Source: Acidobacteriota bacterium (GTDB taxonomy: Bacteria; Acidobacteriota; Blastocatellia; Pyrinomonadales; Pyrinomonadaceae). From it: a stretch of 64,000 nt of DNA. Location: NCBI GenBank assembly GCA_025463135.1, contig JAOAPY010000016.1, positions 1 to 64,000 of the forward strand, given 5' to 3'. The notes under the pieces are model-generated. The model was not told the origin of the DNA. It saw only the letters and a program-made list of their open reading frames with translations, and made no database searches. Positions 52,064 to 61,079 of this stretch are shown here, piece by piece (within the stretch, counting starts at the first letter, position 1; the number at the start of each line of letters is the position of its first letter). The position numbers and the translations under genes were made by a program.

Positions 52064-52617
52064 CACTTGTCGAGCTCGACCGCGTTTATGAGCGTCGAAA
52101 CTATGCTCTCGGCAAAGCTGCGGGCCATGCGCTGTACCGCGGGATCCTCTTCGTTGAAAAAATTGCGCGGGTCGTTCGCGAATTCGTATTCGCCGCGAAA
52201 GACAAAGTTCTGATTATCGTAAAGCACGCGATTTTGTGTCTGATCACGCACGGTAATAGCGGCGGCGATCGTCACCTCGAAAATTCTGGCGCGACCTTTG
52301 TCGTCGAGCAAAACCCCGGTGAACTGATAACTCTTGATAATCCCTTCGATCACGGCGTCGGCGCCTTCGCGATCTCCCTGGACCCGCAAGCCGCGGCCGC
52401 GATGAATCAATTCATCGAGCACTGCCTGCGTGAAGCGATGTTCGATCTTGTAACGCAGCGCGTTGTTTTGAAATGCCGGCACCGCAACCGTTTTGATCCG
52501 CGTCGGCAGTTGATTTTTGGTTACCGGCTTGTAGCATTCGGCGAACCCCGATAGGAAGAAGAGCGTTAAAGCCAGCGTGGCCAGGCGGGTGAGCTTTTGC
52601 AGTCGTGATGTTTCCAT
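52063..52617 (-). CDS. lptE: LPS-assembly lipoprotein LptE family protein
   Basis: 184 residues from the ATG at 52617. Hydrophobic leader 'LTRLATLALTLFFLSGFAEC' ends in a Cys, but the residues before it (A-E-C) are a poor lipobox, so processing is uncertain. 'PTRIKTVAVPAFQNNALRYKIEHRFTQAVLDELIHRGRGLRVQGDREGADAVIEGIIKSY' and 'YDNQNFVFRGEYEF' match LptE/RlpB and the LptE-like periplasmic lipoproteins of Acidobacteriota. Works with LptD to insert LPS into the outer membrane. Translationally coupled to holA (stop and start overlap), upstream folP on the same strand. Confidence 0.85.
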   Translation of the reverse strand: METSRLQKLTRLATLALTLFFLSGFAECYKPVTKNQLPTRIKTVAVPAFQNNALRYKIEHRFTQAVLDELIHRGRGLRVQGDREGADAVIEGIIKSYQFTGVLLDDKGRARIFEVTIAAAITVRDQTQNRVLYDNQNFVFRGEYEFANDPRNFFNEEDPAVQRMARSFAESIVSTLINAVELDK

Positions 52618-52718
52618 TTGATTACTTGTGCGAGTCAAGAATGACGAGTGATTGTCGCGCAACGGCCCGTCGTTAAGCAAGCGAGACCGATGCCGGCTCT
52701 ATTGCTCCCTGTTCACTG

Positions 52719-53600
52719 TCAGGCCTGTGCCAATCCCACGGCGCATTTGATCGCGTCGGCAACTTTGGCGGTTTCCACGGCGGCTTTCACGTCGTGCACG
52801 CGGACGATGTGGGCGCCGCGGAGGATGGCGACGGTGATCGAGGCCAGGGTGCCGTGGAGGCGTTCGGTGACGGGGGCGGGTTGTCCATTTTTGTCGGCGA
52901 GGAGACGGCCGAGGAAGGCTTTGCGGGAAGTGCCGATCATGAGAGGCAGGTCGGGGAACGCATTAATCAACTCGTCGAGTTTGGCGATCAGTTCCAGGTT
53001 TTGCTCGAAGGTCTTACCAAAGCCGATGCCGGGATCAATGGCAATCGATTCGCGCGGGACGCCGCGACGTTCGGCCATGGCGATGCTCTGGCGAAGGCTA
53101 TGGATCACTTCGCTGATGATAGCGGCGGCGGGCGGCATGCGTTGCATGGTGGCTGGTGTGCCGCGTGAGTGCATCAGGACCAGACCGGCGCCGGCCTTTG
53201 CGACTTCGTCGGCGATGTGAAAATCGAAACGCAGGGCCGAGATGTCGTTGACGATTGACGCACCGGCGCGCAGGGCCTCACGGGCTACCTCGGACTTAGT
53301 GGTATCGATAGAAATTGGAACTGACGATTCCTGCGCCAACGCTGCGATCACGGGAAGGACACGTTGAAGCTCCGCTTCGGCCGAAATGATTGCCGCGCCG
53401 GGTCGCGTTGATTCGCCGCCGATATCGATGATGTCGGCGCCCTCATTAATCATTTGACGAGCGTGGTTCAACGCCGCCTCAACCGAAGAGAACTGCGCGC
53501 CGTCACTGAAGCTGTCAGGTGTGACATTTAGCACGCCCATGATGAGCGTGTGCTGGCCGAGGGCGAGAGTGCGGCCGGTAATGTGCCAGTTGTGAATCAC
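52719..53600 (-). CDS. folP: Dihydropteroate synthase
   Basis: 293 residues from a GTG. Catalyses formation of dihydropteroate from pABA and hydroxymethyl-dihydropterin pyrophosphate. 'LIMGVLNVTPDSFSDGAQF' is PS1; 'ADIIDIGGESTRPGA' is PS2; 'VPISIDTTKSEVAREALRAGASIVNDISAL' and 'PRESIAIDPGIGFGKTFEQNLELI' and 'LMIGTSRKAFLGRLL' complete the TIM-barrel signature, with 'RVHDVKAAVE' at the end. 101 bp upstream of lptE; terminator of ftsH lies upstream. Confidence 0.97.
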   Translation of the reverse strand: MIHNWHITGRTLALGQHTLIMGVLNVTPDSFSDGAQFSSVEAALNHARQMINEGADIIDIGGESTRPGAAIISAEAELQRVLPVIAALAQESSVPISIDTTKSEVAREALRAGASIVNDISALRFDFHIADEVAKAGAGLVLMHSRGTPATMQRMPPAAAIISEVIHSLRQSIAMAERRGVPRESIAIDPGIGFGKTFEQNLELIAKLDELINAFPDLPLMIGTSRKAFLGRLLADKNGQPAPVTERLHGTLASITVAILRGAHIVRVHDVKAAVETAKVADAIKCAVGLAQA

Positions 53601-53824
53601 GCTTGTAGATGATAAGCGAGATTTCCATTTGTCATTTCACATATTTCACATTTCACCATTTATTCGATCGGGAAAGCTGGATAAATGTAAGAAAAGAACC
53701 TTGGCGGACTCTGCGCCTTTGCGGTAAAACTGTTCCCGCCAGGGCGCAACGCAAAGGAAAAGAAAAGTAAAGCAACTCGCTCAAAGTTCCCAGACTTCAA
53801 ACTTCAGATCTCAAAGCCCAAATC

Positions 53825-53868
53825 AAAAAAGGCAAAAGCGAAGAACGTGTCTTCACTTTTGCCTTTTT
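53825..53868 (-). terminator. Intrinsic terminator of ftsH
   Basis: aaaaaaggcaaaagcgaaga-acgtg-tcttcacttttgcctttttac: 17+ bp stem, 17 bases downstream of the ftsH stop on the minus strand; T-tract is read on that strand (A-run at 53825). Confidence 0.9.
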
Positions 53869-53884
53869 ACTTTTTCCCTTGCGC

Positions 53885-55819
53885 TTACGCCGGAGCGGGA
53901 TTGCTACCGGTAATCGGCGGCAGAATCGGTTTCAAGCCGGCCGCGGGTTCCTTAATTTGCGGCCGTTGTTCGTCATCTGCCGGCAAACCGCCTGAGCGAT
54001 CTTCGTCGAGTGGCAACCCGGCCACCACGCGGCGAATCTCGACTGCATCCAACGACTCGCGCTCGAGCAGGGCCTCGGCCAACCGGATCAGCGTATCTTT
54101 ATTTTCCTGAATGATCGTCTGCGCGCGATCAAACTGCTGGGTAACGATGCCCTTTACTTCCTGATCGATCTTGATTGCAGTGTCTTCAGAGAAATCGCGG
54201 TGCTGAGCAATCTCACGGCCCAGGAAAATCTGTTCTTCCTTTTTGCCGAACGTCAGCGGGCCCATGGCCGACATGCCGTACTCGCAGACCATTGCCCGGG
54301 CCAGTTCCGTAGCGCGCTCGATATCATTCGAAGCGCCGGTGGTAATGCTGCCAAGGAACGTCTGTTCCGCGATGCGGCCACCCATCAAAATCGCGATCTG
54401 GCCCAACAGATATTCTTCCGTGTAGTTATGACGATCGCCTTCGGGCAGCTGCTGCGTTACACCCAGGGCCATGCCGCGCGGAATGATCGTAACCTTGTGC
54501 ACCGGATCCGCGTTTGGTACTTTCAATCCGACCAGCGTGTGACCAGCTTCATGATAAGCAGTCACGCGCTTTTCTTCGTTCGAGATCACCATGCTCTTGC
54601 GCTCGGCGCCCATCAAGACCTTGTCCTTGGCCAGTTCAAAGTCACCCATGGCGACGAACTTTTTGTTGTAGCGCGCGGCGTTCAGCGCGGCCTCGTTAAC
54701 GAGGTTGGCCAAATCGGCGCCGGTAAAGCCTGGTGTGCCGCGAGCGATAACGCTGATATCCACGTCTTCGCTGAGCGGAATCTTGCGTGTGTGAACTTTC
54801 AGTATGCCTTCGCGGCCACGCACGTCGGGCCTGGACACGACGACACGCCGATCAAATCGCCCGGGTCGTAACAGAGCGGGATCCAACACGTCCGGCCTGT
54901 TTGTCGAAGCGATCAGAATCACGCCATCGTTCGATTCAAAGCCATCCATCTCAACCAGCAATTGATTCAACGTCTGTTCGCGCTCGTCGTGACCGCCACC
55001 CAGGCCGGCGCCACGATGACGACCGACGGCGTCAATCTCGTCGATGAAAATGATGCAAGGTGCATTCTTCTTGCCCTGTTCGAACAGGTCGCGCACACGC
55101 GAAGCGCCCACGCCGACGAACATTTCGACAAAGTCTGAACCGGAAATGGAAAAGAAAGGAACGTTGGCTTCACCAGCAATCGCGCGAGCCAGCAAAGTCT
55201 TGCCGGTTCCCGGCGGGCCCATCATCAGGACGCCTTTGGGAATGCGGCCGCCGAGCTTTTGGAACTTTTGCGGTTCTTTCAGGAACTCGATAATCTCCTG
55301 CAGCTCTTCCTTGGCTTCTTCAACGCCCGCCACGTCCTTGAACGTAACCCGCTTTTGCTGATTGTTCAGAAGCTTGGCTCGAGACTTTCCGAACGAGAGG
55401 GCTTTGTTACCGCCGGACTGCATTTGCCTGAGCATGAACACCCAGATGCCGATAATAAAGAGCAAAGGCGCCCAGGTTATCAGCATGGGCCAGATATAGC
55501 TGCTGGTACCGGACTTGTCGTCAACCTTATCGACTCGTTTCTGTCCGTTTATAACCTCGCGGGCCTCTTTCAGAATCTCCGCTTTCGTGTGCTCGTTGGT
55601 CAGCGGTGCGCGCAGTTCCAGCCCGCTCTTATCAATCGCCACAACCTCGTTCTGTTCGACCGTTAACTGCTTTAATTCGAAGCCCAAGATCTTTGCCTCG
55701 AGCGTAGTTAAGTCAATTGCCGAAGTATTCTTGCTGTTGGGATTTACAAGTTTATAGAGCAGCAGGGCGCCTGCAACGATTAGTAACCAGAAGATGATTT
55801 GTCTAGCAGTAGAGCTCAA
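53885..55819 (-). CDS. ftsH: ATP-dependent zinc metalloprotease FtsH
   Basis: 644 residues from a TTG with GGAGG 12 bases upstream; an in-frame stop just upstream and the family N-terminus support this start. Two TM helices (8-24 and ~108-130) flank a periplasmic domain. Walker A GPPGTGKT at 201-208, Walker B FIDEID 258-263, SRH around 307-324 and the zinc motif HEAGH at 423-427 ('[13 protein letters not shown]'), then the C-terminal protease. Degrades misfolded membrane proteins and LpxC-type regulators. Located between tilS and folP, the widespread bacterial order. Confidence 0.97.
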   Translation of the reverse strand: MSSTARQIIFWLLIVAGALLLYKLVNPNSKNTSAIDLTTLEAKILGFELKQLTVEQNEVVAIDKSGLELRAPLTNEHTKAEILKEAREVINGQKRVDKVDDKSGTSSYIWPMLITWAPLLFIIGIWVFMLRQMQSGGNKALSFGKSRAKLLNNQQKRVTFKDVAGVEEAKEELQEIIEFLKEPQKFQKLGGRIPKGVLMMGPPGTGKTLLARAIAGEANVPFFSISGSDFVEMFVGVGASRVRDLFEQGKKNAPCIIFIDEIDAVGRHRGAGLGGGHDEREQTLNQLLVEMDGFESNDGVILIASTNRPDVLDPALLRPGRFDRRVVVSRPDVRGREGILKVHTRKIPLSEDVDISVIARGTPGFTGADLANLVNEAALNAARYNKKFVAMGDFELAKDKVLMGAERKSMVISNEEKRVTAYHEAGHTLVGLKVPNADPVHKVTIIPRGMALGVTQQLPEGDRHNYTEEYLLGQIAILMGGRIAEQTFLGSITTGASNDIERATELARAMVCEYGMSAMGPLTFGKKEEQIFLGREIAQHRDFSEDTAIKIDQEVKGIVTQQFDRAQTIIQENKDTLIRLAEALLERESLDAVEIRRVVAGLPLDEDRSGGLPADDEQRPQIKEPAAGLKPILPPITGSNPAPA

Positions 55820-56007
55820 AGTTTTTCAAAGCCTCCGTCGCCGATGATAACCTAGATCGGCACTTTTTGTCGCGCCCGTTACCTCTAAGGCGACCTATTC
55901 GCCAGAAGCAAGCACAAATGTTTCTTCGGACCGGACTTTTTGGATGCGAAGGCCAGACGGCCGGTTGTGTCCATGCCCTGCGGGCGCCCCATCGGGAAAT
56001 TGGCCCC

Positions 56008-57228
56008 TTATCTCACGTTTTCCGACTGCTCGCCAGCCGAATTTGGGCGCCTTTTCACAATAAGTTCCAGCCGTTTCTGTTTGCGCACGACCCGGGCGCC
56101 GCCGGGCAACTCCGCTACTCGTCCGCCTTTGTCCCCCAGCAACAGCTTCTCGATGCCAACGATATGCAACAACTCAATCCGTCGCAGGTCCCCTCTTCCC
56201 TGAGAAAGCCACTGGCGCAAGGCCCGCCGGCGCACCGCCGCCGGCGCGTCAGCCAGCACACTTACGTTGAGCGACGGTACCTTTGTTTCGCCTTTGTGAC
56301 CCGCAGTCGCCTCCAGCAGAAGCAGACCGGCTTGCTGATTCAGCACCGAGAGGTCGTCCCGGAGAAGTTCGGCCGTTCGCGCGAGGGCTTCCACGACTTT
56401 GCCGTTGAACGAGGCCATCAGGGGCAGGAGTTGTTTGCGGACTCGCACACGCGCAAAATGTTCATCGTCATTCATGGGATCAGAGCGATAATCGATCTTT
56501 CGCAGACGGCAATAGGCTTCGGTTTCTGCTCGCCGGGCCCAGGTCAGGAGCGGGCGCGCGAGAAGTAGATCAGAAGAAGTTGAGTGGTGCGCGCTATTAG
56601 GTTCCGCTAAGTCCCTGCCGCTCAACCGCTCACGCAAACTAACAGTTTGCGTTACAAGGGGGCGGACGGGATCAATTCCAGTCAGTCCTTCGGCGCCCGC
56701 GCCTCGTAAAAGACGAAGCAGAATAGTTTCTGCCTGATCGTCCAGGGTGTGCGCGGTCAGGATCAACTCAGCGTTCGCGGTTCGCGCCGTCTTTAGCAGG
56801 AACTCATAACGCGCTTGTCGGGCCGCTTGTTCGAGATTATCGCGGGTGGTTTTGGCGCGCTTGCCCACATTTACTCGACCGATCCTGGTCTGATGACCGA
56901 GCTTACCGGCCAGTTTCGCCACCCACTCAGCATCAGCTTTGCTCTGCGGCCGCAAGCCGTGATCCAGATGGGCCACGATCAAATGGATTTGCATTTCCCG
57001 TGCAGCGATCAGTTCATCGAGAGCCAGTAGCAGAGTCGTCGAATCCGCGCCGCCGGAAACGGCAACGACCACTGTCGTCTGTAAGAAGGGAAGTTGCAGA
57101 TCGCGCCAGGCGTTTAGCAGTCGTCGAGCAAAGGCGGATGTTTTCGCGCGCGACGATCGGACCGGCCGCACGCGTTTAGCTGACTGGCTTTTGGGCGAGA
57201 GATTCTTCATTCGGCTTTGGATTGTCAT
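56008..57228 (-). CDS. tilS: tRNA(Ile)-lysidine synthase
   Basis: 406 residues from the ATG at 57228. Adds lysidine to C34 of tRNA-Ile(CAU). The PP-loop 'VVAVSGGADSTTLLLALD' is clear, as are 'LIVAHLDHGLRPQSKADAEWVAKLA', 'TRDNLEQAARQARYEFLLKTA' and 'LTAHTLDDQAETILLRLLRGAGAEGLTGI'. The segment RPLVTQTVSLRERLSG and onward (about residues 191-220) is encoded by a REP-like repeat inserted in frame before the conserved 'ARPLLTWARRAETEAYC'. The C-terminal TilS domain ('DKGGRVAELPGGARVVRKQKRL') is intact, so the gene is probably functional. Confidence 0.94.
   Translation of the reverse strand: MTIQSRMKNLSPKSQSAKRVRPVRSSRAKTSAFARRLLNAWRDLQLPFLQTTVVVAVSGGADSTTLLLALDELIAAREMQIHLIVAHLDHGLRPQSKADAEWVAKLAGKLGHQTRIGRVNVGKRAKTTRDNLEQAARQARYEFLLKTARTANAELILTAHTLDDQAETILLRLLRGAGAEGLTGIDPVRPLVTQTVSLRERLSGRDLAEPNSAHHSTSSDLLLARPLLTWARRAETEAYCRLRKIDYRSDPMNDDEHFARVRVRKQLLPLMASFNGKVVEALARTAELLRDDLSVLNQQAGLLLLEATAGHKGETKVPSLNVSVLADAPAAVRRRALRQWLSQGRGDLRRIELLHIVGIEKLLLGDKGGRVAELPGGARVVRKQKRLELIVKRRPNSAGEQSENVR
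56631..56655. repeat. REP-like hairpin inside tilS
   Basis: cacgcaaactaacagtttgc gttac, a hairpin matching the repeats at 50332-50353 and 50379-50401. It lies in the coding sequence of tilS with no frameshift. Confidence 0.88.
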
Positions 57229-57596
57229 GCGCCGGCGTCGCAGCGTCAAACGAAGAGGTGGGGTTGCTGTACCGTGCTCATTCGCTGTCAGAAAATTCGA
57301 TTCGCAAAATCAATAGCTCCGAGCGCAAACTACAGTCGGGAAGGGGATCCTGTCTCCGCTGCAGCTGGAGTTGAGATTCATAAGGAGGTCAAACCTTATG
57401 GCTGTGCCCAAAGCGATACCCTTTGGCTGGATTGTAGTGCTACTTGAAGCGGGGACAGGGTCCCCTTCCCAACTTGTCCGGTGCTTACCAGACTTTCTTG
57501 CCATTAAGGCGAAGTCTTCATAACGCGCTTTCGGCTTGATCGCATCGCAGCTCTCGATCAATATGTGACCAATCGACGCAAAGGAGACTCAACTAT
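57229..57596. other. Divergent intergenic region, tilS / hemerythrin gene
   Basis: 368 bp containing the inverted pair 57338-57470 and, near 57575-57590, AAGGAG preceding the downstream start. Promoters presumably lie here; none assigned. Confidence 0.5.
57338..57470. repeat. Inverted pair of GGGAAGGGGATCCTGTCTCCGC repeats
   Basis: gggaaggggatcctgtctcc gc (57338-57359) and gcggggacagggtccccttc cc (57449-57470) match as reverse complements in 20 of 22 bases, about 90 bp apart. Confidence 0.75.
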
Positions 57597-58382
57597 ATGG
57601 ACGTGATAAGAAGACAATGGCTGGCCGCGGCTTGCAGCGTGGGAGCGGGTGTGGTCCTGATGGGTTGTAATCCATCCGCGGGCGACGGTGACGAAGAATC
57701 AGATAAGTCCGGGGGCAAACCCGCGGCGAGTGAAGTCTCGGCGCCGGAAGACCTGATGCGCGAGCACGGTGTACTGCGACGCGCGCTGCTCGTATATCAG
57801 GAAACCGCGGTCAAGCTGCGCGCTGCTGCAGGCGCGGTCGAGCCTGAGGCGCTGCAGAAAACAGCAAAACTCTTTCGCGTGTTTGGCGAAGAGTATCACG
57901 AGCAGAAGTTGGAAGAAGTACACATCTTTCCGGCCGTGCAGAAGGGTGGGGGACTGGCCGCGGCTTACATCGGCGTGCTCACGGCGCAACATCAACGCGG
58001 TCGCGAACTAACCGACTACATTTTGTCAGTAACCGCGGGAGAAAAATTTTCAGCGATCACCGCTGAGACGCTCGCACGCGTAATGGAATCGCTGGTGCGC
58101 ATGTACGAGCATCATGCCGCCATCGAAGACACGATTATTTTTCCCGCCTGGAAACAAACGATGACGCTGGAACAGATGGATGCGTTGGGCGAAAAGTTCG
58201 AAGAGATCGAAGTGCAGCAATTTGGGAAGGACGGCTATGAAGCAGCTGTCAAACGCATCGGCGATATCGAAGCGAGTCTGGGGCTGGCTGACCTGGGCCA
58301 GTTCACCGCGCCGCCGCCGCCCGAGACGAAAGAGGCAAAGGCTGAAAAGAACAAGCCGGATGCCGAGAAGAAGCCGCAATGA
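57597..58382 (+). CDS. Hemerythrin-domain lipoprotein
   Basis: 261 residues. 'RRQWLAAACSVGAGVVLMGCNPS' combines a twin-Arg-like start with a lipobox (LMGC, Cys24), so it is probably a Tat- or Sec-exported lipoprotein. Residues ~50-190 form a four-helix hemerythrin domain with a His/Glu series: 'LMREHGVLRRALLVYQETA', 'EEYHEQKLEEVHIFPAV', 'LTAQHQRGRELTDYI', 'MYEHHAAIEDTIIFPAW', matching the di-iron ligands H...H-x3-E...H...H-x4-D/E. The C-terminus is Lys/Pro/Glu-rich. Oxygen or redox sensing or iron storage in the envelope is the likely role. AAGGAG lies ~10 bases upstream. Confidence 0.88.
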   Translation: MDVIRRQWLAAACSVGAGVVLMGCNPSAGDGDEESDKSGGKPAASEVSAPEDLMREHGVLRRALLVYQETAVKLRAAAGAVEPEALQKTAKLFRVFGEEYHEQKLEEVHIFPAVQKGGGLAAAYIGVLTAQHQRGRELTDYILSVTAGEKFSAITAETLARVMESLVRMYEHHAAIEDTIIFPAWKQTMTLEQMDALGEKFEEIEVQQFGKDGYEAAVKRIGDIEASLGLADLGQFTAPPPPETKEAKAEKNKPDAEKKPQ

Positions 58383-58422
58383 GTATTTGGAGTGGGGCGA
58401 CAAACGCGCCGCTTTGGTAGAA

Positions 58423-58450
58423 GCGGACACGCAGCTCCGCCCCTACAAAT
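58423..58450. repeat. GCGGACACGCAGCTCCGCCCCTACAAA repeat
   Basis: Short repeat shared with 60491-60520 (gcggacacacaggtccgccc ctacaaa); imperfect stem GCGGAC/GTCCGC with constant tail CCCTACAAA. Lies between convergent genes. Confidence 0.7.
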
Positions 58451-58462
58451 TATGCATTCCGC

Positions 58463-60220
58463 CTATTGCGACAGTGCCTCGAACAAAATCCTTCCCACGG
58501 AATTACTGGGGGTCTGCACGCGCAACAGCGCGGCCAGCGTCGGTGCGATATCGGCAGGTGAGGCCGCCTGAAAATATCGCCCGGACTTCACGCCGGCTCC
58601 CATAATGATCAACGGCACGTGAGTATCGTAATTATAAGGCGAGCCGTGCGTGGCGGTGATGGGATATTCGATGAAATATTTGAAAGGGTCGGTAACAATG
58701 ATCAAGTCGCCGCTCCGCTGTGGATAGAAGCCGTGCAGTACGCGGCGCTCGATGGGATCGGTGAACGATACAGCACCCCGCAGTAATTGTTCGCGAGTGA
58801 AGCAGCGAGCAATACCGGGTACGGTCATGGCCGCGTTGGCCGCCACTCGCTCAATCTCGTCCAGACTTACACCATCACGTTTCAGAGCAGCGAGATTGAA
58901 ATAAAGGTTGGCATTTATTAACCCATCCTTCATCGTGCCGTTGTCGTCGTATTTCATTACATAGTCGGCGGCAGGATCAGGTGTCTTGCCAACAGGGTTG
59001 AAGCGCGCGGTGATCGCCGCGCGAATTTTTGCCAGCGCCTGCGGACTGCTAACACGACCTCCGCTCAGGCCCAGGGCCGCAGCGTGCTCTGGTATCGGCG
59101 CCATCCCGTGATCGGCGCTGAAGACCACGATGGCGTTTCGCAAGCCAACACGCGCCTCGACGAAATCAAGCAGGCTGCCAATTTGTCGATCAACCCGTAG
59201 CGTGGCATCCATTGATTCCTGACTGTAAGGTCCGTAACGGTGCCCTATATAGTCATTGGCGGAAAAGCTGACACTCAACACGTCTGTGATTTCGTCTTGT
59301 CCCAATTGCTCGCTGACGATCGCCTGCCTGGTAAACGAAATCAGCAGGTCGTTGGAAAATGGCGAATACGCCAGGGCGTTGTAGAAGTCCGGCCCCGCTT
59401 CGGCGGCCCCGCCGGTAATTGTGTGCGGAAAAGTATTGGTGTCACCGGGAACTTTGCCGATGTCTTCCCAGGGTGGTGAATCAACGCCCACGCGCTTTAG
59501 ATACTCGCCCTCAGGCAGCAAACGTTCCCACACCTTTCCAAAGTATCCCCGGGCGGCGTGAGTGGAATTAAACTCTTCCACCCATCTGGGTAACTGCGCG
59601 AAATAATAATTGGACGAGACTACATTGCCGGACTGGATGCTATACCAATAAGCTCCGTTTGCGTGACGGCCGGCGGGGAGAATTGCCGAGCGATCTTTGA
59701 GGGAGATACCAACGACCTTCGCGCGGTCGTTGGTCGCGAGTCGCATTTCATCGCCCAGTGTGGAAGCCATCAAACGACGCGGGCTCGAGGCTTGTTCTTT
59801 GGCGCCGCCACTAAACAACTTTGCTGTGTCGTCGGAAACGCTGCTGACCTTTTTCCCGGTATCGCGGTCGGGCCATTCGTTGGCGACGATCCCGGTTTCC
59901 GCCGGATAAGCGCCGGTCAAAAATGTTGCGTGGCCCGGCGCCGTGTACGTCGGCATGTGATCGTAGTTGGCATCTACCCAAACGGCTCCGTTGTTCAGCA
60001 GCCGGCGCAAACCATTCGTCGCAAAGAGGTCGCCATAGCGTTCAAGATAGTCATAGCGGAATTGATCCACGACGATGAGCAGGACCAGACGAGGCTGCGA
60101 CTGTGCGACGACTTTGCGACGCGACGCTTGCTGGCCGCGAGCGCTGAAACTGACGATAAGAATTGAAAGCGTAACCAGAAAAGTAACGACACGCCGCCGA
60201 ACGCGAACTTTGTTAGTCAT
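58463..60220 (-). CDS. Exported alkaline phosphatase family protein (type I phosphodiesterase)
   Basis: 585 residues. Signal peptide 'RRVVTFLVTLSILIVSFSARGQQ'. 'PRLVLLIVVDQFRYDYLERY' with the metal Asp, 'HMPTYTAPGHATFLTGAYPAETGIVANEW' with the nucleophile Thr and metal His, 'EITDVLSVSFSANDYIGHRYGP', 'AIVVFSADHGMAPIPEHA' and 'YDTHVPLIIMGAGVKSG' outline the alkaline phosphatase superfamily fold of the PafA/phosphodiesterase type. The nucleophile Thr rather than Ser matches PafA-like enzymes. Periplasmic phosphate scavenging from monoesters is the likely role. Confidence 0.9.
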   Translation of the reverse strand: MTNKVRVRRRVVTFLVTLSILIVSFSARGQQASRRKVVAQSQPRLVLLIVVDQFRYDYLERYGDLFATNGLRRLLNNGAVWVDANYDHMPTYTAPGHATFLTGAYPAETGIVANEWPDRDTGKKVSSVSDDTAKLFSGGAKEQASSPRRLMASTLGDEMRLATNDRAKVVGISLKDRSAILPAGRHANGAYWYSIQSGNVVSSNYYFAQLPRWVEEFNSTHAARGYFGKVWERLLPEGEYLKRVGVDSPPWEDIGKVPGDTNTFPHTITGGAAEAGPDFYNALAYSPFSNDLLISFTRQAIVSEQLGQDEITDVLSVSFSANDYIGHRYGPYSQESMDATLRVDRQIGSLLDFVEARVGLRNAIVVFSADHGMAPIPEHAAALGLSGGRVSSPQALAKIRAAITARFNPVGKTPDPAADYVMKYDDNGTMKDGLINANLYFNLAALKRDGVSLDEIERVAANAAMTVPGIARCFTREQLLRGAVSFTDPIERRVLHGFYPQRSGDLIIVTDPFKYFIEYPITATHGSPYNYDTHVPLIIMGAGVKSGRYFQAASPADIAPTLAALLRVQTPSNSVGRILFEALSQ

Positions 60221-60285
60221 GATCGCATGTTATCCTATCGACTTTCTTCCTGTCAGTACTTGCTGCGGCAGCGGGTCGGAGGGGA

Positions 60286-60439
60286 GAAGGCAGAAGGCGG
60301 AAGGCAGAAGGCGGAAGGCAGAAGGCAGAAGGCAGAAGGCAGAAGGCAGCCAATCTTTTGAGATACTTCTACGAATCAATCCGCGCCACCGCGTCGACTG
60401 CCTACTGCCTACTGCCTACTGCCCTCTGCCTACTGCCTA
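60286..60439. repeat. GAAGGCA heptamer tandem array with opposing CTGCCTA array
   Basis: 60286-60348 is nine tandem 7 bp units (gaaggca, two as gaaggcg). 60398-60439 is six units of ctgccta (one ctgccct), which is a near reverse complement (taggcag). The two arrays can pair into a long hairpin. Confidence 0.88.
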
Positions 60440-60490
60440 CTGCGTTTCGCCTTACTGGCAGTATCCGCATGGCTTTCAGATATCGACCCA

Positions 60491-60520
60491 GGGCGGACAC
60501 ACAGGTCCGCCCCTACAAAA
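60491..60520. repeat. GCGGACACACAGGTCCGCCCCTACAAA repeat
   Basis: Second copy of the 58423-58450 repeat, ~20 bases before the DinB gene; stem GCGGAC/GTCCGC is perfect here. Confidence 0.75.
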
Positions 60521-60542
60521 TAACGTTAGGAGAAATTGTGCT

Positions 60543-61079
60543 ATGCATCCGCGAACACAAGAGGTGATTGAATATCTCGACACAACCCGATCGGATCTGA
60601 GCTCTGCGGTCGCAGGTGTTTCCTCCGATCGTCGCGATGAGCGGCCGGCGCCCGAGCGCTGGTCGGTGGCAGAAGTGCTCGAGCATCTGGCGATCATCGA
60701 AGGGCGCGTTACGCAACTCATCTCAGGCAAGCTTGCCGCCGCCAAAGCAGCCGGACTCGGCAATGAAACTGAAACTAGTCCGGTCTTGGATACTATCGAC
60801 CGAGCGCGTATTCTCGATCGCAGCCGTCGCGCTACCGCGCCCGATATGGTGAAGCCCAGGTCGGAGCAGGACGCGGCCGCGGCCTGGTTGGCATTGCAGC
60901 AAAACCGCGCCGAGCTGCGTGCGACTGTGCTGGCGAATGATGGCCTGGCCCTGGGCGAAGTAACTCATGAACACCCGGTGCTGGGGATGATTAATTTGTA
61001 TCAATGGCTAATATTCGTAGGCGCGCACGAGGCCAGACACACAGCGCAGATACGTGAGATTGCGGGAGGATGGTCTTAG
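60543..61079 (+). CDS. DinB superfamily protein
   Basis: 178 residues from the ATG at 60543. 'RTQEVIEYLDTTRSDLSSAVAGVSSDRRDERPAPERWSVAEVLEHLAIIEGRV' and 'WLIFVGAHEARHTAQIREI' are typical of DinB_2-type four-helix proteins, with metal-binding His in 'EHL', and 'HEARHTAQI'. Related to bacillithiol/mycothiol transferases and thiol-dependent enzymes; the cosubstrate is not readable. The interior has 'RARILDRSRRATAPDMVKPRSEQDAAAAWLALQQNRAELRATV'. Stands alone. Confidence 0.88.
   Translation: MHPRTQEVIEYLDTTRSDLSSAVAGVSSDRRDERPAPERWSVAEVLEHLAIIEGRVTQLISGKLAAAKAAGLGNETETSPVLDTIDRARILDRSRRATAPDMVKPRSEQDAAAAWLALQQNRAELRATVLANDGLALGEVTHEHPVLGMINLYQWLIFVGAHEARHTAQIREIAGGWS

Larger units (their letters stand above)
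60221..60542. other. Divergent intergenic region with heptamer array
   Basis: 322 bp. The array at 60286-60439 dominates; 60491-60520 holds the GCGGACACACAGGTCCGCC repeat. A long frame reading through from 60075 is not credible because it crosses these repeats; the real gene starts at 60543. Confidence 0.6.

Noticed and set aside
60286-60439. CRISPR array
   Set aside because: Units are only 7 bp, contiguous without spacers, and no cas gene is nearby.
60075-60542. Upstream extension of the DinB protein
   Set aside because: The frame is open but reads through the heptamer arrays and repeats; the DinB fold begins at the ATG at 60543.
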